This document shows, in pieces, positions 38,787 through 47,159 of a stretch of 58,039 bases of DNA. Source of the stretch: a virus; the IMG/VR virus record IMGVR_UViG_3300032326_000244, positions 1 through 58,039 of that record; one strand, written 5' to 3'. Numbering within the stretch: the first letter of the stretch is position 1; every line of letters begins with the position of its first letter. The notes beneath the pieces were generated by a model. The model was not told where the DNA came from, did not search any database, and was given only the letters and a program-made list of their open reading frames with translations. A program made the position numbers and the translations under genes.

Positions 38787-41442
38787 ATAATTTATTAAAA
38801 GTATTTGTCTGTTCGGTTGATCTGACGTCCCAATTAAGTACGCCAATTAAGTTTGATAGCTTATTATCGATAATTGTATTTTCCATTTCTTCATGGTTAA
38901 AGGGTAAATCTTTAAACCACTGAGGCAAACGCAATTCGTCTACTGGATAAGCTACGCTGGTAAATCCTAGAGGATTATCTTTTAGTTTACAAACAATGAC
39001 TTTGGCACCGTCTGTAATACCCATTGAATATTTGTCTCCGAACATTCGTTTGAGTGTATTCCAATTAATGCTGGCACGTACATGTCCTGGCATATTGGCT
39101 TTACCTGCTTTAGCTTCTTTACTTTGGTAATCTGTAATGTTGTTGGCACGTTTAGGCGAACCCTTTTCCCATCCAGGACGTACTTTAAAGTTAGTTCTAA
39201 AGTCGGTGATAAAATCTAATACATCACGTTCTTCTTCACCAGTTAGAACTTTCTCCAATATATCGCTTAAGAAGTTTTGAATAAATTCAGGAGTGTCACT
39301 GCGCTTAAGGTCTAAGCCCATGGCTTTAATCTTGCCTGGCTTGTCGTCTACATCAAGACGTTTGCCTTCTTTGTCATAGTACAATACAGCATAACGCTTC
39401 TTAGTAATGAACAAACCCTTACTAGCCACAATTTCGCGACCTGCTTTGATAACTTCACCACGCGACTTTGGACAATGAAATGTGTCTTGCATAAACTTGG
39501 GAAACGTACTGTTAACTTCGTTACCCACTTGGTCATACAACTGTATTACAGTTTCTTTTGTCCACGGGATTTGACCCGAGTCGATATCTTTCTTAAGCGT
39601 TTTATAAGCAGAAAAATAACAACTATCAGTATCGCCGTATATAATAGCTTTTCCACGATAATCAAACTCCCCAGTAATAATCTCGTTAACTTTGCCAGCC
39701 ATGTGTTTAACAATCTGACGACCTGTTAATGTAGTTGACTGTCCGATACGCTTGTCATAGAAGCGACAATGCGGATTTAGAATAGCACCATACAAACTGT
39801 TCAAGTTAATTTTCTTAACCAGCTGTCGTTTATCCCAGTATTCCTCTTCAACTTTGTTTCCTGCTTTGATAGCGTCCTTTAGTTTGGCCTGCATATCCTT
39901 ACGCTCGGCATACCAACGCTTTAACAAGCCTGGGATAACTCCTTCCTTTTCATAGGTAAAGATTGTACCATTGGCACTGATCATCAAACTGGCATTGCTT
40001 TCAAAGATGATCTTATACACCTCAGCCGCACTCAACAAATCACTGCGACCGTCTTCCCAGTCGATTGCGATGTCAGTTCCGATTTCTTTATTCATTACAG
40101 CAGTATACTCTAAACTACCGAATATGCCTTCCCATGCTGCCGCAAAGCTCTTGCCTTTACTTACTAGGTTGTCGATGTATTCCTGCGTCTTGTCTTGACG
40201 CAACTGTCCAACAATAGTTTCTGGCCCCATATTGAGCGCACGAATCGCACTGGGATACAGACTGTTAATGTCTAAGGAACCAATCCATTCGTGAATGCCT
40301 TCTTTAGGATAGGCAACATAAGCACCTGCGGCACCTTCATTTTCTTCATTGTCATTTCTACGTACCTTGTTAGGCACTTGAAAGCCTCGACGGTGTGCTT
40401 CGTTAATAATAGCCTGCTCAGTTACAGCCACCGCACCCATTGTTGTTTGAATCAATACAGTACATTCGTGTGCCAGTGTGTTAGCGAGATCCAAGAACTT
40501 TAACTTTTTATCCAACTTGTCCAGCAAGGCTGTATCTTGTCTGTTATAAACAACAAACTTACGGAAGTCATTGTTATACAACTGATCCAATGTGCCTTCG
40601 TAGACAGTTTTAGTTTCGCCAATTTCCATCTCACCGATAGCGTCCAGTCGATAGGTATGACGTTCTTCATATGTGTACTTGCGATATAGTTCGAGACTGT
40701 CCAAGTGTACACGACCAATCAAGTCGTATGTTGTGGCAGTCTTACCATACTTTTCAAATTCACGTTTCTTAGGATACTGATCCCACAGACACATTCTACG
40801 TGTGTCGTCTTTACTGAGCACTTTGGTAATACGATTGACAGTGTAAGGCATATCAAAGCCTTCGCTGTTCCAACCACTGAGAACATCAGCATCTTGTATT
40901 AAGTTTAAGAATGTATCAAGTAAATCTGCTTCGTTGTCAAAGATATGTGTGTTTGGCAAATCTTTAACAAGTTCTTCGGCTTGAGCTATGGTCATGCCCT
41001 TGGGAGGCATAGCAAGACATACCAATGTATCTAACCATTGTAGGTGAACAGCAATCGCAGTAATTGGCATAAACGCATCGTCTGGACTAGCGTAGCCACG
41101 TTCAGGATCAAAGTCCACCTCAATGTCCCAGAAAGCGACATTTAGCTTAGGTGCGTCTTGATTAATGTAATTTTCACTTAGACATGCTACGATGGGATTG
41201 ATATCCGCTTCGTAGAGTTTCTTCCCGTTGTTTATTTTTAACTCTTTATGGAAGTCTTTAGAGTTTCTACAGACAATGCGACTTAGGGGATCTCCGTAAA
41301 TTGATTGAAATTTACCACGAGTATCCTCGTAATAGAAAGTGTAACGTACAGGGAATTCTTTAAATTCTCTCTGCCCGTCTTTATTTCTCTCTACCACTCG
41401 CACAATGTCCGCATTTCTATCAAAGTATGCGTCAACGTACAA
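38776..41442 (-). CDS. DNA polymerase, family B (T4 gp43-like)
   Basis: The 3'-5' exonuclease motifs are FWDIEVDF (Asp106, Glu108), GWNSEGFDMPY (Asp197) and YNRQDTALLDKL (Asp303). The polymerase motifs are DINSLYPSAI (Asp391), KINLNSLYGA and IYGDTDS (Asp604, Asp606). All catalytic aspartates are present. The length of 888 residues matches T4 gp43 (898). It starts at TTG with AGGAG six bases before it. A hairpin 41 bases upstream of the start might be an operator, as T4 gp43 regulates its own mRNA through such a structure. This gene makes the T4-like character of the phage clear. Confidence 0.97.
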   Translation of the reverse strand: MYVDAYFDRNADIVRVVERNKDGQREFKEFPVRYTFYYEDTRGKFQSIYGDPLSRIVCRNSKDFHKELKINNGKKLYEADINPIVACLSENYINQDAPKLNVAFWDIEVDFDPERGYASPDDAFMPITAIAVHLQWLDTLVCLAMPPKGMTIAQAEELVKDLPNTHIFDNEADLLDTFLNLIQDADVLSGWNSEGFDMPYTVNRITKVLSKDDTRRMCLWDQYPKKREFEKYGKTATTYDLIGRVHLDSLELYRKYTYEERHTYRLDAIGEMEIGETKTVYEGTLDQLYNNDFRKFVVYNRQDTALLDKLDKKLKFLDLANTLAHECTVLIQTTMGAVAVTEQAIINEAHRRGFQVPNKVRRNDNEENEGAAGAYVAYPKEGIHEWIGSLDINSLYPSAIRALNMGPETIVGQLRQDKTQEYIDNLVSKGKSFAAAWEGIFGSLEYTAVMNKEIGTDIAIDWEDGRSDLLSAAEVYKIIFESNASLMISANGTIFTYEKEGVIPGLLKRWYAERKDMQAKLKDAIKAGNKVEEEYWDKRQLVKKINLNSLYGAILNPHCRFYDKRIGQSTTLTGRQIVKHMAGKVNEIITGEFDYRGKAIIYGDTDSCYFSAYKTLKKDIDSGQIPWTKETVIQLYDQVGNEVNSTFPKFMQDTFHCPKSRGEVIKAGREIVASKGLFITKKRYAVLYYDKEGKRLDVDDKPGKIKAMGLDLKRSDTPEFIQNFLSDILEKVLTGEEERDVLDFITDFRTNFKVRPGWEKGSPKRANNITDYQSKEAKAGKANMPGHVRASINWNTLKRMFGDKYSMGITDGAKVIVCKLKDNPLGFTSVAYPVDELRLPQWFKDLPFNHEEMENTIIDNKLSNLIGVLNWDVRSTEQTNTFNKLFDF

Positions 41443-41482
41443 ATTTTTCTCCTATGCGATTTAAGGCTCGCAAATACCAACG

Positions 41483-41500
41483 GATCAGTTATGGCTGATC
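41483..41500 (-). promoter_or_regulatory. Hairpin upstream of DNA polymerase start
   Basis: GATCAG (41483-41488) and CTGATC (41495-41500) pair around a six-base loop in the leader of the polymerase gene. The hairpin is followed on the - strand by about 40 bases before the TTG start. In T4, gp43 binds a hairpin near its own start and represses translation. Here the distance is longer, so the analogy is loose. No T run is present, so a terminator is unlikely. Confidence 0.3.
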
Positions 41501-41511
41501 AAACCTTTCTC

Positions 41512-41799
41512 TTACATATTTAGTAGTCTAACATAGCCTACTATGTCAATAGTGACCAATAGCAGATAGTTAGCTACCATGCCTGTACTCTTGCGAGTCC
41601 AAGCAGCCCAACCAAAGATAGCACATTGTACAATGAATATTGGGTATAGATAGAAGAACAGTGGATCGGTTGCTCCGGCTGCTAGCGTTAGAGAGCAGCC
41701 AAGACTCATCAGCCATGCTGTAATCTCTAATGTAAATCGGGTAGGCCATTCTCGATAGTCTCGCCTTGCCCAATTAAAAATGCCTTTAATAAAGTCCAT
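41512..41799 (-). CDS. Small membrane protein (95 aa, three segments)
   Basis: Hydrophobic segments span about residues 26-42 (EITAWLMSLGCSLTLAAG), 47-65 (LFFYLYPIFIVQCAIFGWA) and 75-92 (VANYLLLVTIDIVGYV), with a short charged N-terminus. Three transmembrane helices are expected. From memory, such small phage membrane proteins occur next to DNA polymerase in T4-like phages. The start overlaps the stop of the DsbA-like gene by one base (TAATG). Function unknown; a role in superinfection exclusion or membrane remodelling would be speculation. Confidence 0.7.
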   Translation of the reverse strand: MDFIKGIFNWARRDYREWPTRFTLEITAWLMSLGCSLTLAAGATDPLFFYLYPIFIVQCAIFGWAAWTRKSTGMVANYLLLVTIDIVGYVRLLNM

Positions 41800-42065
41800 T
41801 AGTCTTGCGGCAAGCGTCCAGTTACACCCAGAATCATTTCTACATCTGACCAGGCACTTTCGTGTTCTTTCCAGTTATCCTTATGAGCAATGGTAATTGC
41901 TTTGTTAATAACACTGGGTTTGATTTCGAGTTCTTCTGCTACTGCTTTAACAGTCTCTTTGAGACCTTCCTTCAAATCTTCAATTTCTCTTAAAACAGTT
42001 GAACCTTCGTTAATCAAACGTTCTAATTTGGCTTTTTCCTCAGGTCCATACATGCGTGTTGACAT
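41799..42065 (-). CDS. DsbA-like small double-stranded DNA-binding protein
   Basis: The 88-residue helical protein has a coiled-coil-like first half (LERLINEGSTVLREIEDLKE) and a second half with VAEELEIKPSVINKAITIAHKDN, a likely helix-turn-helix. The length and layout fit T4 DsbA, which binds double-stranded DNA and assists late transcription. Sequence similarity is only moderate. It has a TTGACT/TATACT promoter and an AAGGAG ribosome site. It stands upstream of DNA polymerase, as in several T4-like phages. Confidence 0.6.
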   Translation of the reverse strand: MSTRMYGPEEKAKLERLINEGSTVLREIEDLKEGLKETVKAVAEELEIKPSVINKAITIAHKDNWKEHESAWSDVEMILGVTGRLPQD

Positions 42066-42085
42066 TTAACTCTCCTTAAAATGTA

Positions 42086-42114
42086 AGTATACAGTAGTTA
42101 TCGTTGTAAGTCAA
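42086..42114 (-). promoter_or_regulatory. Sigma70-type promoter for the DsbA-like and polymerase genes
   Basis: TTGACT (42109-42114) and TATACT (42086-42091) on the - strand are 17 bases apart, with about 14 bases of leader before the AAGGAG site and ATG at 42065. It stands back to back with the + strand promoter at 42145-42173. Confidence 0.75.
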
Positions 42115-42144
42115 CAACATCGAAATTAATATTATCCAAATGAA

Positions 42145-42173
42145 TTGACCATCTAGCTCGAAAATAGTATAAT
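42145..42173 (+). promoter_or_regulatory. Sigma70-type promoter, likely giving a leaderless mRNA
   Basis: TTGACC (42145-42150), a 17-base spacer and TATAAT (42168-42173) form a nearly perfect promoter. The ATG starts at 42180, only seven bases after the -10 box, so transcription should begin at or next to the A of the ATG. No Shine-Dalgarno sequence is possible. The mRNA of the following gene should therefore be leaderless. Confidence 0.75.
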
Positions 42174-42179
42174 AACACT

Positions 42180-42506
42180 ATGAAGAAACTTTTATTACTG
42201 TCACTCTTTACAGCCCAATTGGCTAGTGCTCAATCTTTCCACGATTGGGATAACCCTAGTAAAAAGTTTGACCTTGGCAATAACACTAAGTCACTTAACA
42301 TCACTGTTAGGTCGACAGATGATGTACAAAAAGTTTGTGAAGCAGAGAGTAAAAATAGGGGTAATGGTGGATTTGGTTACCAAGTAAACAGTTGTGCTTT
42401 TTGGAACACCGCATTTACTGAATGTACTATTGTAACGCCTAGACGGTCCAGCATGCATCTGTTAGGACACGAATTACTACATTGCCTAAAAGGTAACTGG
42501 CATTAA
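42180..42506 (+). CDS. Small secreted zinc metallopeptidase-like protein
   Basis: Residues 1-17 (MKKLLLLSLFTAQLASA) are a clear Sec signal peptide. The C-terminus ends in GHELLHCLKGNWH: His97, Glu98 and His101 form HExxH, and His108 is a third ligand candidate after Gly105. The spacing HExxHxxxGxxH is one residue longer than in metzincins. Four cysteines in the mature part (53, 72, 82, 102) could form two disulfides, consistent with the periplasm. It is the only + strand gene in the right two thirds of the window, with its own promoter and a bidirectional terminator. It may cut host envelope proteins or peptides. Family not identified. Confidence 0.75.
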   Translation: MKKLLLLSLFTAQLASAQSFHDWDNPSKKFDLGNNTKSLNITVRSTDDVQKVCEAESKNRGNGGFGYQVNSCAFWNTAFTECTIVTPRRSSMHLLGHELLHCLKGNWH

Positions 42507-42530
42507 AAAAGCGCCTTGCGGCGCTTTATT
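42505..42530. terminator. Bidirectional intrinsic terminator
   Basis: GCGCC (42511-42515), loop TTGC, and GGCGC (42520-42524) form a perfect hairpin, extended by AAA/TTT pairs. A-rich and T-rich sequence flank it on both sides: on the - strand it is followed by TTTTTT, on the + strand by TTTATT. It ends the secreted metallopeptidase gene on the + strand and the 831-residue gene on the - strand. Confidence 0.85.
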
Positions 42531-45024
42531 AGAATCGGAAAGCTGATCTAATTCGTTCGAGAATTTCGTCGTCTTCGGATCGCATATTTTCCATTGTTGA
42601 TCTGTCAACATTAGGCGCACCCATAGATACTGGATCGGTAGATGTTCCTGCTCTGCTTCTGCCTCTGTCTTTGGAAGCATCGCTTTGAGCTTTAATTAAA
42701 GCAGCTGACGCTTCTGGATATGCCGGATCTCCAGGATTTACGACCTTACCATTGAATGTAATTGGACCATCTGGCTTACCCATTCTTAAAGTACCTTGTA
42801 CTGATTGGTTAGATGTTGTACTTGTGCTTTTCGAAGCTGATGGACTAGCTGCTTGTTGATTATAACCTTGTTTTACCCCAGAGGCAAATTTCTTGCCGGC
42901 ATCTACAGCTGAATCTGCAGCACTACCGGCAACTTGTTTTGCCTTGGCTGCTGCCGCTCCTACTCCAGCGCCCACATTGGTTGCTGTATCAGTATCAGTG
43001 TTAGTATCGGTTTTCGCGCCCTTCGCTGCTTGATTCAATCCTTTCATCGCATTTTCTAATCTTGTTTTTAGTTCAGGAGGTAGATTAGCCATCATATCAG
43101 TATTTTTCTGATATTGTAATATCACAGCCATGTGCTTCTCGATAGCTTCCTGATCAGCAGGATCCATTGAAGGTATCTCGTCGTCCTTAAATGTATCATA
43201 CAGAGCCTTGCCCACATCGTATGCGGTCCATGCTGCCATGCCTGCTCCAACTACTAGTGCTGCTGGTCCAGCCAACGCAGAGGCTCCTGCTCGTGTCGCA
43301 ATTTTCTTGCCAATTCCGGACAATCCGCCCAGCTTACTGGTAAACTTAGCTAACTTACCAGTTTTTGATGTTGTTGGTTCTGCTCCGCCAGGAGTCAATC
43401 CAAAAGGATTATTTGGCGGATTAATTCCAGTCGCTGCGGCCTTCATTGAAGCCTGTTGTGCGGCAGTCCTAGGTCCTGCTTCAACTAGTGTGCTCCAAAT
43501 TTCCATTTGTTCTTGTGATGTAAAATTAGAAATATTTTCTAGAACTAGCGCATCGTCGGGATGTATACTTTCTGATTTGATTTTATTTTTTGCGAGGATG
43601 GCTTCGATTGCCTTAAGTGAATTTTCCAACGCTTGTGCGTCAGCTGTGTTTACTTTTTTAGTTCCTTGTCTTGCTAACAAATCGTCTCTGGCATTCTGTC
43701 CAGGAGTGATTCCGCCTGCTGAAGGTTTACTTCCTGCCGCAGGACTAGCAGCTTGTCCTCCGCCCATTGGGTTGCCGGTCTTGGGGTCATATCCTAACGC
43801 AGTCATTCTTTTAACAAACTCTGGATTTCCTAAACTTACTGTACCAGGGCCTTGACCTGGTAGAACATTATAGGCATAAGCTAGGCCTGCAATGTTTGCA
43901 TATTCGTCTGTACTGAGTTTGTCACGTAAACTTCTGATAGCCGCAGTGGTTAGTGGTCCGTCTTTACCGTCTACAGCTAGTTTTTGTCCGTGTTTTGTAT
44001 TTAAGTAATGCTGTATAGCTTTAGTTCCAGGATTAGCTGGACCTACTTTACCTGTACCTGCTGGCACTGTTGGTTTCTGTTCACCTGGTTTCGTAGGTTT
44101 TGCCAAAGCAGCATTCGCAGACATGGCCTTACCTAGTTCAGCATCAGCTCTGTCTGTATTATCACCATATTCTTTTTCTCTTGCCGCTCGTGCGTTAGCA
44201 GACATGGCCTTACCTAGTTCAGCATCAGCTCCATCTGCTTGATTAGGATCAACTTTTTGACCAGCTGGTGCAGCTAGTTTATCTACAGCTTTTTGTGCGG
44301 CACCTAATGCTTGTATAACAGCCGGATCATCTATATCTGCCAATTCGGCCATTAATGATTTAATTTCAGCAACTTCACTTTGATACTTACCTGCTGTTAT
44401 GCCAGTAGCTGGATTAGTTACTGCTGGTCCAGTACCTAATGTTACCTTTTCGTATAAATCATAGTTAAAACTTTCAACTAGTGTACGGGATATAGATCCG
44501 TTGAATGAAATTGACTCCATAGTGCCGCCACTAATCTTAGCCACTAGGTCATTTAATCTTTTTAATTTAGGAGCAATAAACGCATCACTGCTCTGTTTAC
44601 CTTGTACATTAGCACTTTGTTGTTTTACATCTCTTGATGCTTTATCGTTGGCAGCTTGTGAATCTTTGTCTAGACCAAATTTGCCAGTTCCTACTAATCC
44701 ACCCAGTGCTGAAGTTTTTGCTGTACCGGGTACTAGTCCTAGTTTTGCCAATGCTTGTGTGTCAGCTTCTCTAGCTGTTGCCGCAATGCTAACTTGTTTA
44801 GTTTCTGGATCGGGAGATTGTTTACGAATGAAGTAGCCGCTTATAGGATCATATAGTCCAGGTAAGTTTTCTTTCCAGGCTAGGTCATTTAAAATAACGG
44901 CACGTTTTTGTTCGTCTTTTTCTTGACCAACTGCTGCCTGGATGTCTTTCATAGTAATGGCTTCGTTTAAAATCTGTCTAGATTCAATCTTGTCCATTCT
45001 AGCTATAAGTGCTTTCAAATCCAT
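42529..45024 (-). CDS. Large virion-associated-like protein with peptidoglycan-binding-like domain (831 aa)
   Basis: The protein starts MDLKALIARMDKIESRQIL. It is rich in Ala, Gly, Ser and Thr and looks largely disordered. Around residues 320-370 the segment KAIQHYLNTKHGQKLAVDG followed by DGPLTTAAIRSL resembles a peptidoglycan-binding domain. A hydrophobic Ala/Gly-rich segment (ASALAGPAALVVGAGMAAW) about residue 590 might insert into a membrane. The 13-residue unit ADAELGKAMSANA occurs twice, about 27 residues apart. Size, low complexity and a cell-wall-binding part suggest an injected or virion-internal protein, but this is inference. An AGGAAT ribosome site precedes the start. It ends at the bidirectional terminator. 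Confidence 0.65.
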   Translation of the reverse strand: MDLKALIARMDKIESRQILNEAITMKDIQAAVGQEKDEQKRAVILNDLAWKENLPGLYDPISGYFIRKQSPDPETKQVSIAATAREADTQALAKLGLVPGTAKTSALGGLVGTGKFGLDKDSQAANDKASRDVKQQSANVQGKQSSDAFIAPKLKRLNDLVAKISGGTMESISFNGSISRTLVESFNYDLYEKVTLGTGPAVTNPATGITAGKYQSEVAEIKSLMAELADIDDPAVIQALGAAQKAVDKLAAPAGQKVDPNQADGADAELGKAMSANARAAREKEYGDNTDRADAELGKAMSANAALAKPTKPGEQKPTVPAGTGKVGPANPGTKAIQHYLNTKHGQKLAVDGKDGPLTTAAIRSLRDKLSTDEYANIAGLAYAYNVLPGQGPGTVSLGNPEFVKRMTALGYDPKTGNPMGGGQAASPAAGSKPSAGGITPGQNARDDLLARQGTKKVNTADAQALENSLKAIEAILAKNKIKSESIHPDDALVLENISNFTSQEQMEIWSTLVEAGPRTAAQQASMKAAATGINPPNNPFGLTPGGAEPTTSKTGKLAKFTSKLGGLSGIGKKIATRAGASALAGPAALVVGAGMAAWTAYDVGKALYDTFKDDEIPSMDPADQEAIEKHMAVILQYQKNTDMMANLPPELKTRLENAMKGLNQAAKGAKTDTNTDTDTATNVGAGVGAAAAKAKQVAGSAADSAVDAGKKFASGVKQGYNQQAASPSASKSTSTTSNQSVQGTLRMGKPDGPITFNGKVVNPGDPAYPEASAALIKAQSDASKDRGRSRAGTSTDPVSMGAPNVDRSTMENMRSEDDEILERIRSAFRF

Positions 45025-45049
45025 ATCAATTCCTAATAATATACATGCT

Positions 45050-45142
45050 CACTTTAAGTGTGCCTTCCGGGGCACGACTCCCAAACACTCTAGGGCAGCA
45101 GCCGCCCCACACTAGTAACGCATAACGTCCTAAGGTAGTGTG
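45050..45142 (-). ncRNA. Structured intergenic RNA region with four hairpins
   Basis: Between two - strand genes, four inverted repeats follow each other: CACACTA/TAGTGTG (45108-45142), GGGC/GCCC (45093-45107), GTGCC/GGCAC (45060-45075) and CACTT/AAGTG (45050-45060). The first starts directly after the upstream stop codon. None has a T run, so simple termination is unlikely; a processing or stability element is more probable. The + strand of the first hairpin loop also resembles 23S rRNA helix 69 to 71 (see findings). Whether an independent RNA is made is unknown. Confidence 0.4.
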
Positions 45143-45892
45143 TTACTTTGGCACACAGTTTGGAACTGTCTTGCCACCTTTTTTCTTTGTACCCACAGGC
45201 TTGTAGCCTTTCCAACAAGGATTATCCTTTGGATCTTTCAATCCTTCGGTTAAATCAAAACCTAGTTGCTCGGCAATCTCTTCGTTGCTTAATCCTTGAC
45301 GAGCCATTTCTAAAATATCTGTATAACGGTATTGCTCTAGACCTTCATTGTAGTTGTCATGCTTATCGCGAATGTCATCTAACTTCTTCTCGCTGGCACC
45401 TTCACGTCCTGCTTTGGCCAATGCCTTCATACCATCCTTGCCATACTTCTCATTGCCTTTGGCAGCACGGCTCATAGTCTTCTCACCTTCCGCCACACCT
45501 TGCTTTTTCTTCTTTTTAGCAATGGCAATAGCAGCCTGTTGAGCAGGATTAGCTGCTTCTAATTTGTTCGATATTCGTTCAGCCAAGTGACGAGCGCGAT
45601 TTTTAGTACGATCCGCTGACTCTTCAAGTTCCTGTTCCACTGCTTTAAAATACTTACCAATCATGCTGGGCTTTGCGCCCACAGCCACATTCAATACTGG
45701 ACTAGTAATAGTTTCTCTTGCTTCTACTGGTTCACTATGATATACAGCAATACTTTCTGCTTGTGTCAATCGATTCAACGGTCCCTGACCTTCTTTAATT
45801 ACGGATACAAAACGTTTCATATCATTGACGCCCGTCACCGCAGGTTTTGAATCTACGCTGTCCAGCGCCTGTAATATTTTCTTCATATCCAT
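45143..45892 (-). CDS. Basic hypothetical protein, virion-type (249 aa)
   Basis: The N-terminus resembles that of the 831-residue protein in style (MDMKKILQALDSVDSKP), and the middle is Ala/Lys-rich with a helical AERISNKLEAANPAQQAAIAI stretch. The C-terminus ends in NPCWKGYKPVGTKKKGGKTV and PNCVPK, a basic segment that from memory recurs at the end of several phage virion proteins. It looks like a small structural or internal protein. No enzyme motif. AGGA lies eight bases before the ATG. Four hairpins follow its stop. Confidence 0.65.
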   Translation of the reverse strand: MDMKKILQALDSVDSKPAVTGVNDMKRFVSVIKEGQGPLNRLTQAESIAVYHSEPVEARETITSPVLNVAVGAKPSMIGKYFKAVEQELEESADRTKNRARHLAERISNKLEAANPAQQAAIAIAKKKKKQGVAEGEKTMSRAAKGNEKYGKDGMKALAKAGREGASEKKLDDIRDKHDNYNEGLEQYRYTDILEMARQGLSNEEIAEQLGFDLTEGLKDPKDNPCWKGYKPVGTKKKGGKTVPNCVPK

Positions 45893-45914
45893 AATATTAT
45901 CCTACCTGATTAAG

Positions 45915-46895
45915 TTACATTGAGCTGCCGCATTCTTTCAAGCCGTGTACTGGGCAGCTTTTACCTTTGGCAGTGTGATTACACTTGTCAGCGGCTTCTG
46001 TTGTCTTTTTAGCACGTAGTTTAGCAAAGTCGCTTTTTTCTAATTTGCCGTCTTTGTCAGCATCTAGATTTTTCTGACCACCCTTTAATGCTTCATTAGT
46101 CTTTTTAGCAAAAGGATTAACGCCTTTCTTAGGGCCTGCTTTTTTATCAGCAACTGCTTTTTTCATTGGCTCTTTCTTATCGCCGTCTTTGTCCATGTCT
46201 AAAAAGTCTGGCTTCTTGCCTTCTTTCATAGCAGGGTTTGTTGGCCCTGGAGTATTTGGACTCCAGCGTTTGCCTTTGTGTGGTCCTGATGTAACAACTG
46301 GATACTGGCCGTCCTTACCTTTTGGTGGAGGAGCTGTAGCACCATCTGGCGGAGACATATTTTCTTTAACGCCTTTTGTTTTCTTCTCAGCTTTTTTAGT
46401 ATCGCTGTCCTTACCACCATCGTCAAATGTGCTTGACTTACGTGTGTATTGTGTTACACCTGGCTTGAGTTCTTTCTTGTCAAACTTACCAGTTCCTTTT
46501 TCCTTGGCTTTCTTTTCGACATCTTTCATCATGTCTTCCCAGCCTTCTTCAAGCTCTTTCTTGTTTTTCTTTTGTAGCTTGTCTAGCTTAATTCTAGCTT
46601 CAGTCAGCTTGGCTTTAAATTGCTCTCTAACTGACTCAGTGTACATATCAGAATTTTCAATCTTGCTACCGTATTCACTGAACTTCATTTCGTATTCTAA
46701 ATAGTGATAAACGCTGGCAATATAGTCAGCTGACTTAGTAATCTTAGCTTGTACCCAACCTTCAAGTTGGTCACCGTCTCTGATCATTTTAAATAGCTTA
46801 AAGCTATAATTGGCCATCTTGTAAAGATCGGCACGAGCCATTGCGGCTTCTTGATCATCTGGATGAGGGTGATTCATCATATTCATTCCTGGCAT
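45915..46895 (-). CDS. EF-hand-like calcium-binding motif protein (326 aa)
   Basis: The N-terminal 115 residues are helical. The rest is Lys/Asp/Gly/Pro-rich and probably disordered, with DADKDGKLEKSD near residue 280, which fits the 12-residue calcium loop of an EF-hand, and a partial DMDKDGDKKE earlier. The last 25 residues have four cysteines or histidines (KCNHTAKGKSCPVHGLKEC), which might bind zinc. From memory, proteins with this layout occur in T4-like phages near structural genes. Function unknown. A GATAAATA box and a GGAG-type ribosome site precede the ATG at 46895. Confidence 0.6.
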   Translation of the reverse strand: MPGMNMMNHPHPDDQEAAMARADLYKMANYSFKLFKMIRDGDQLEGWVQAKITKSADYIASVYHYLEYEMKFSEYGSKIENSDMYTESVREQFKAKLTEARIKLDKLQKKNKKELEEGWEDMMKDVEKKAKEKGTGKFDKKELKPGVTQYTRKSSTFDDGGKDSDTKKAEKKTKGVKENMSPPDGATAPPPKGKDGQYPVVTSGPHKGKRWSPNTPGPTNPAMKEGKKPDFLDMDKDGDKKEPMKKAVADKKAGPKKGVNPFAKKTNEALKGGQKNLDADKDGKLEKSDFAKLRAKKTTEAADKCNHTAKGKSCPVHGLKECGSSM

Positions 46896-46915
46896 AGTAA
46901 ACTCCGTTGTTCTAA

Positions 46916-46923
46916 TATTTATC
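46916..46923 (-). promoter_or_regulatory. Late-type promoter box GATAAATA
   Basis: GATAAATA on the - strand lies 20 bases before the ATG at 46895 with CGGAG in between, so the expected transcript start near 46909 leaves a normal ribosome site. It resembles the T4-like late promoter box (NATAAATA) and has no -35 element. The downstream genes look virion-related. Confidence 0.45.
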
Positions 46924-47158
46924 GTTTTATTGCAGGTCCGCCGAACAAACTAACACCTGTAGCCTTGTTAGGATCAACTGCTTTTACCTTGGGTTGTGGC
47001 GGCGCTTTTGTGCCGCTTTTTCCAGGGCTTCCTATATAGCTTTTTTTGCCACGAGCACTTCCTGGACTAATGTGTGGATTTACCACAGTACCTATATTAG
47101 CAGTACTTGTGGCGCCTGCTGTGGCGCTTTCTCTAATGGTTATTTCACGTATTTTCAT
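46919..47158 (-). CDS. Small basic conserved protein (79 aa)
   Basis: The start at 47158 is the first ATG; a TTG four codons earlier is possible. The sequence begins MKIREITIRESATAGATSTA and continues with Gly/Ser/Lys/Pro-rich residues, so it is mostly disordered. From memory, short proteins with the MKIREITIRES start are common among T4-like marine phages next to lysozyme or virion genes. The ATG lies one base after the endolysin stop, suggesting re-initiation. Function unknown. Confidence 0.72.
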   Translation of the reverse strand: MKIREITIRESATAGATSTANIGTVVNPHISPGSARGKKSYIGSPGKSGTKAPPQPKVKAVDPNKATGVSLFGGPAIKR

Positions 47159-47159
47159 A

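Noticed and set aside
43208-43855. Long open frame on the + strand opposite the 831-residue gene
   Set aside because: It is antisense to a gene with good start, ribosome site and biased composition; its Ala/Pro/Ser make-up mirrors the sense strand repeats.
45115-45138. A functional homing endonuclease (I-CeuI) site or an rRNA gene
   Set aside because: The match has one deletion and a two-for-one change, and no rRNA sequence continues on either side; no endonuclease gene is nearby.
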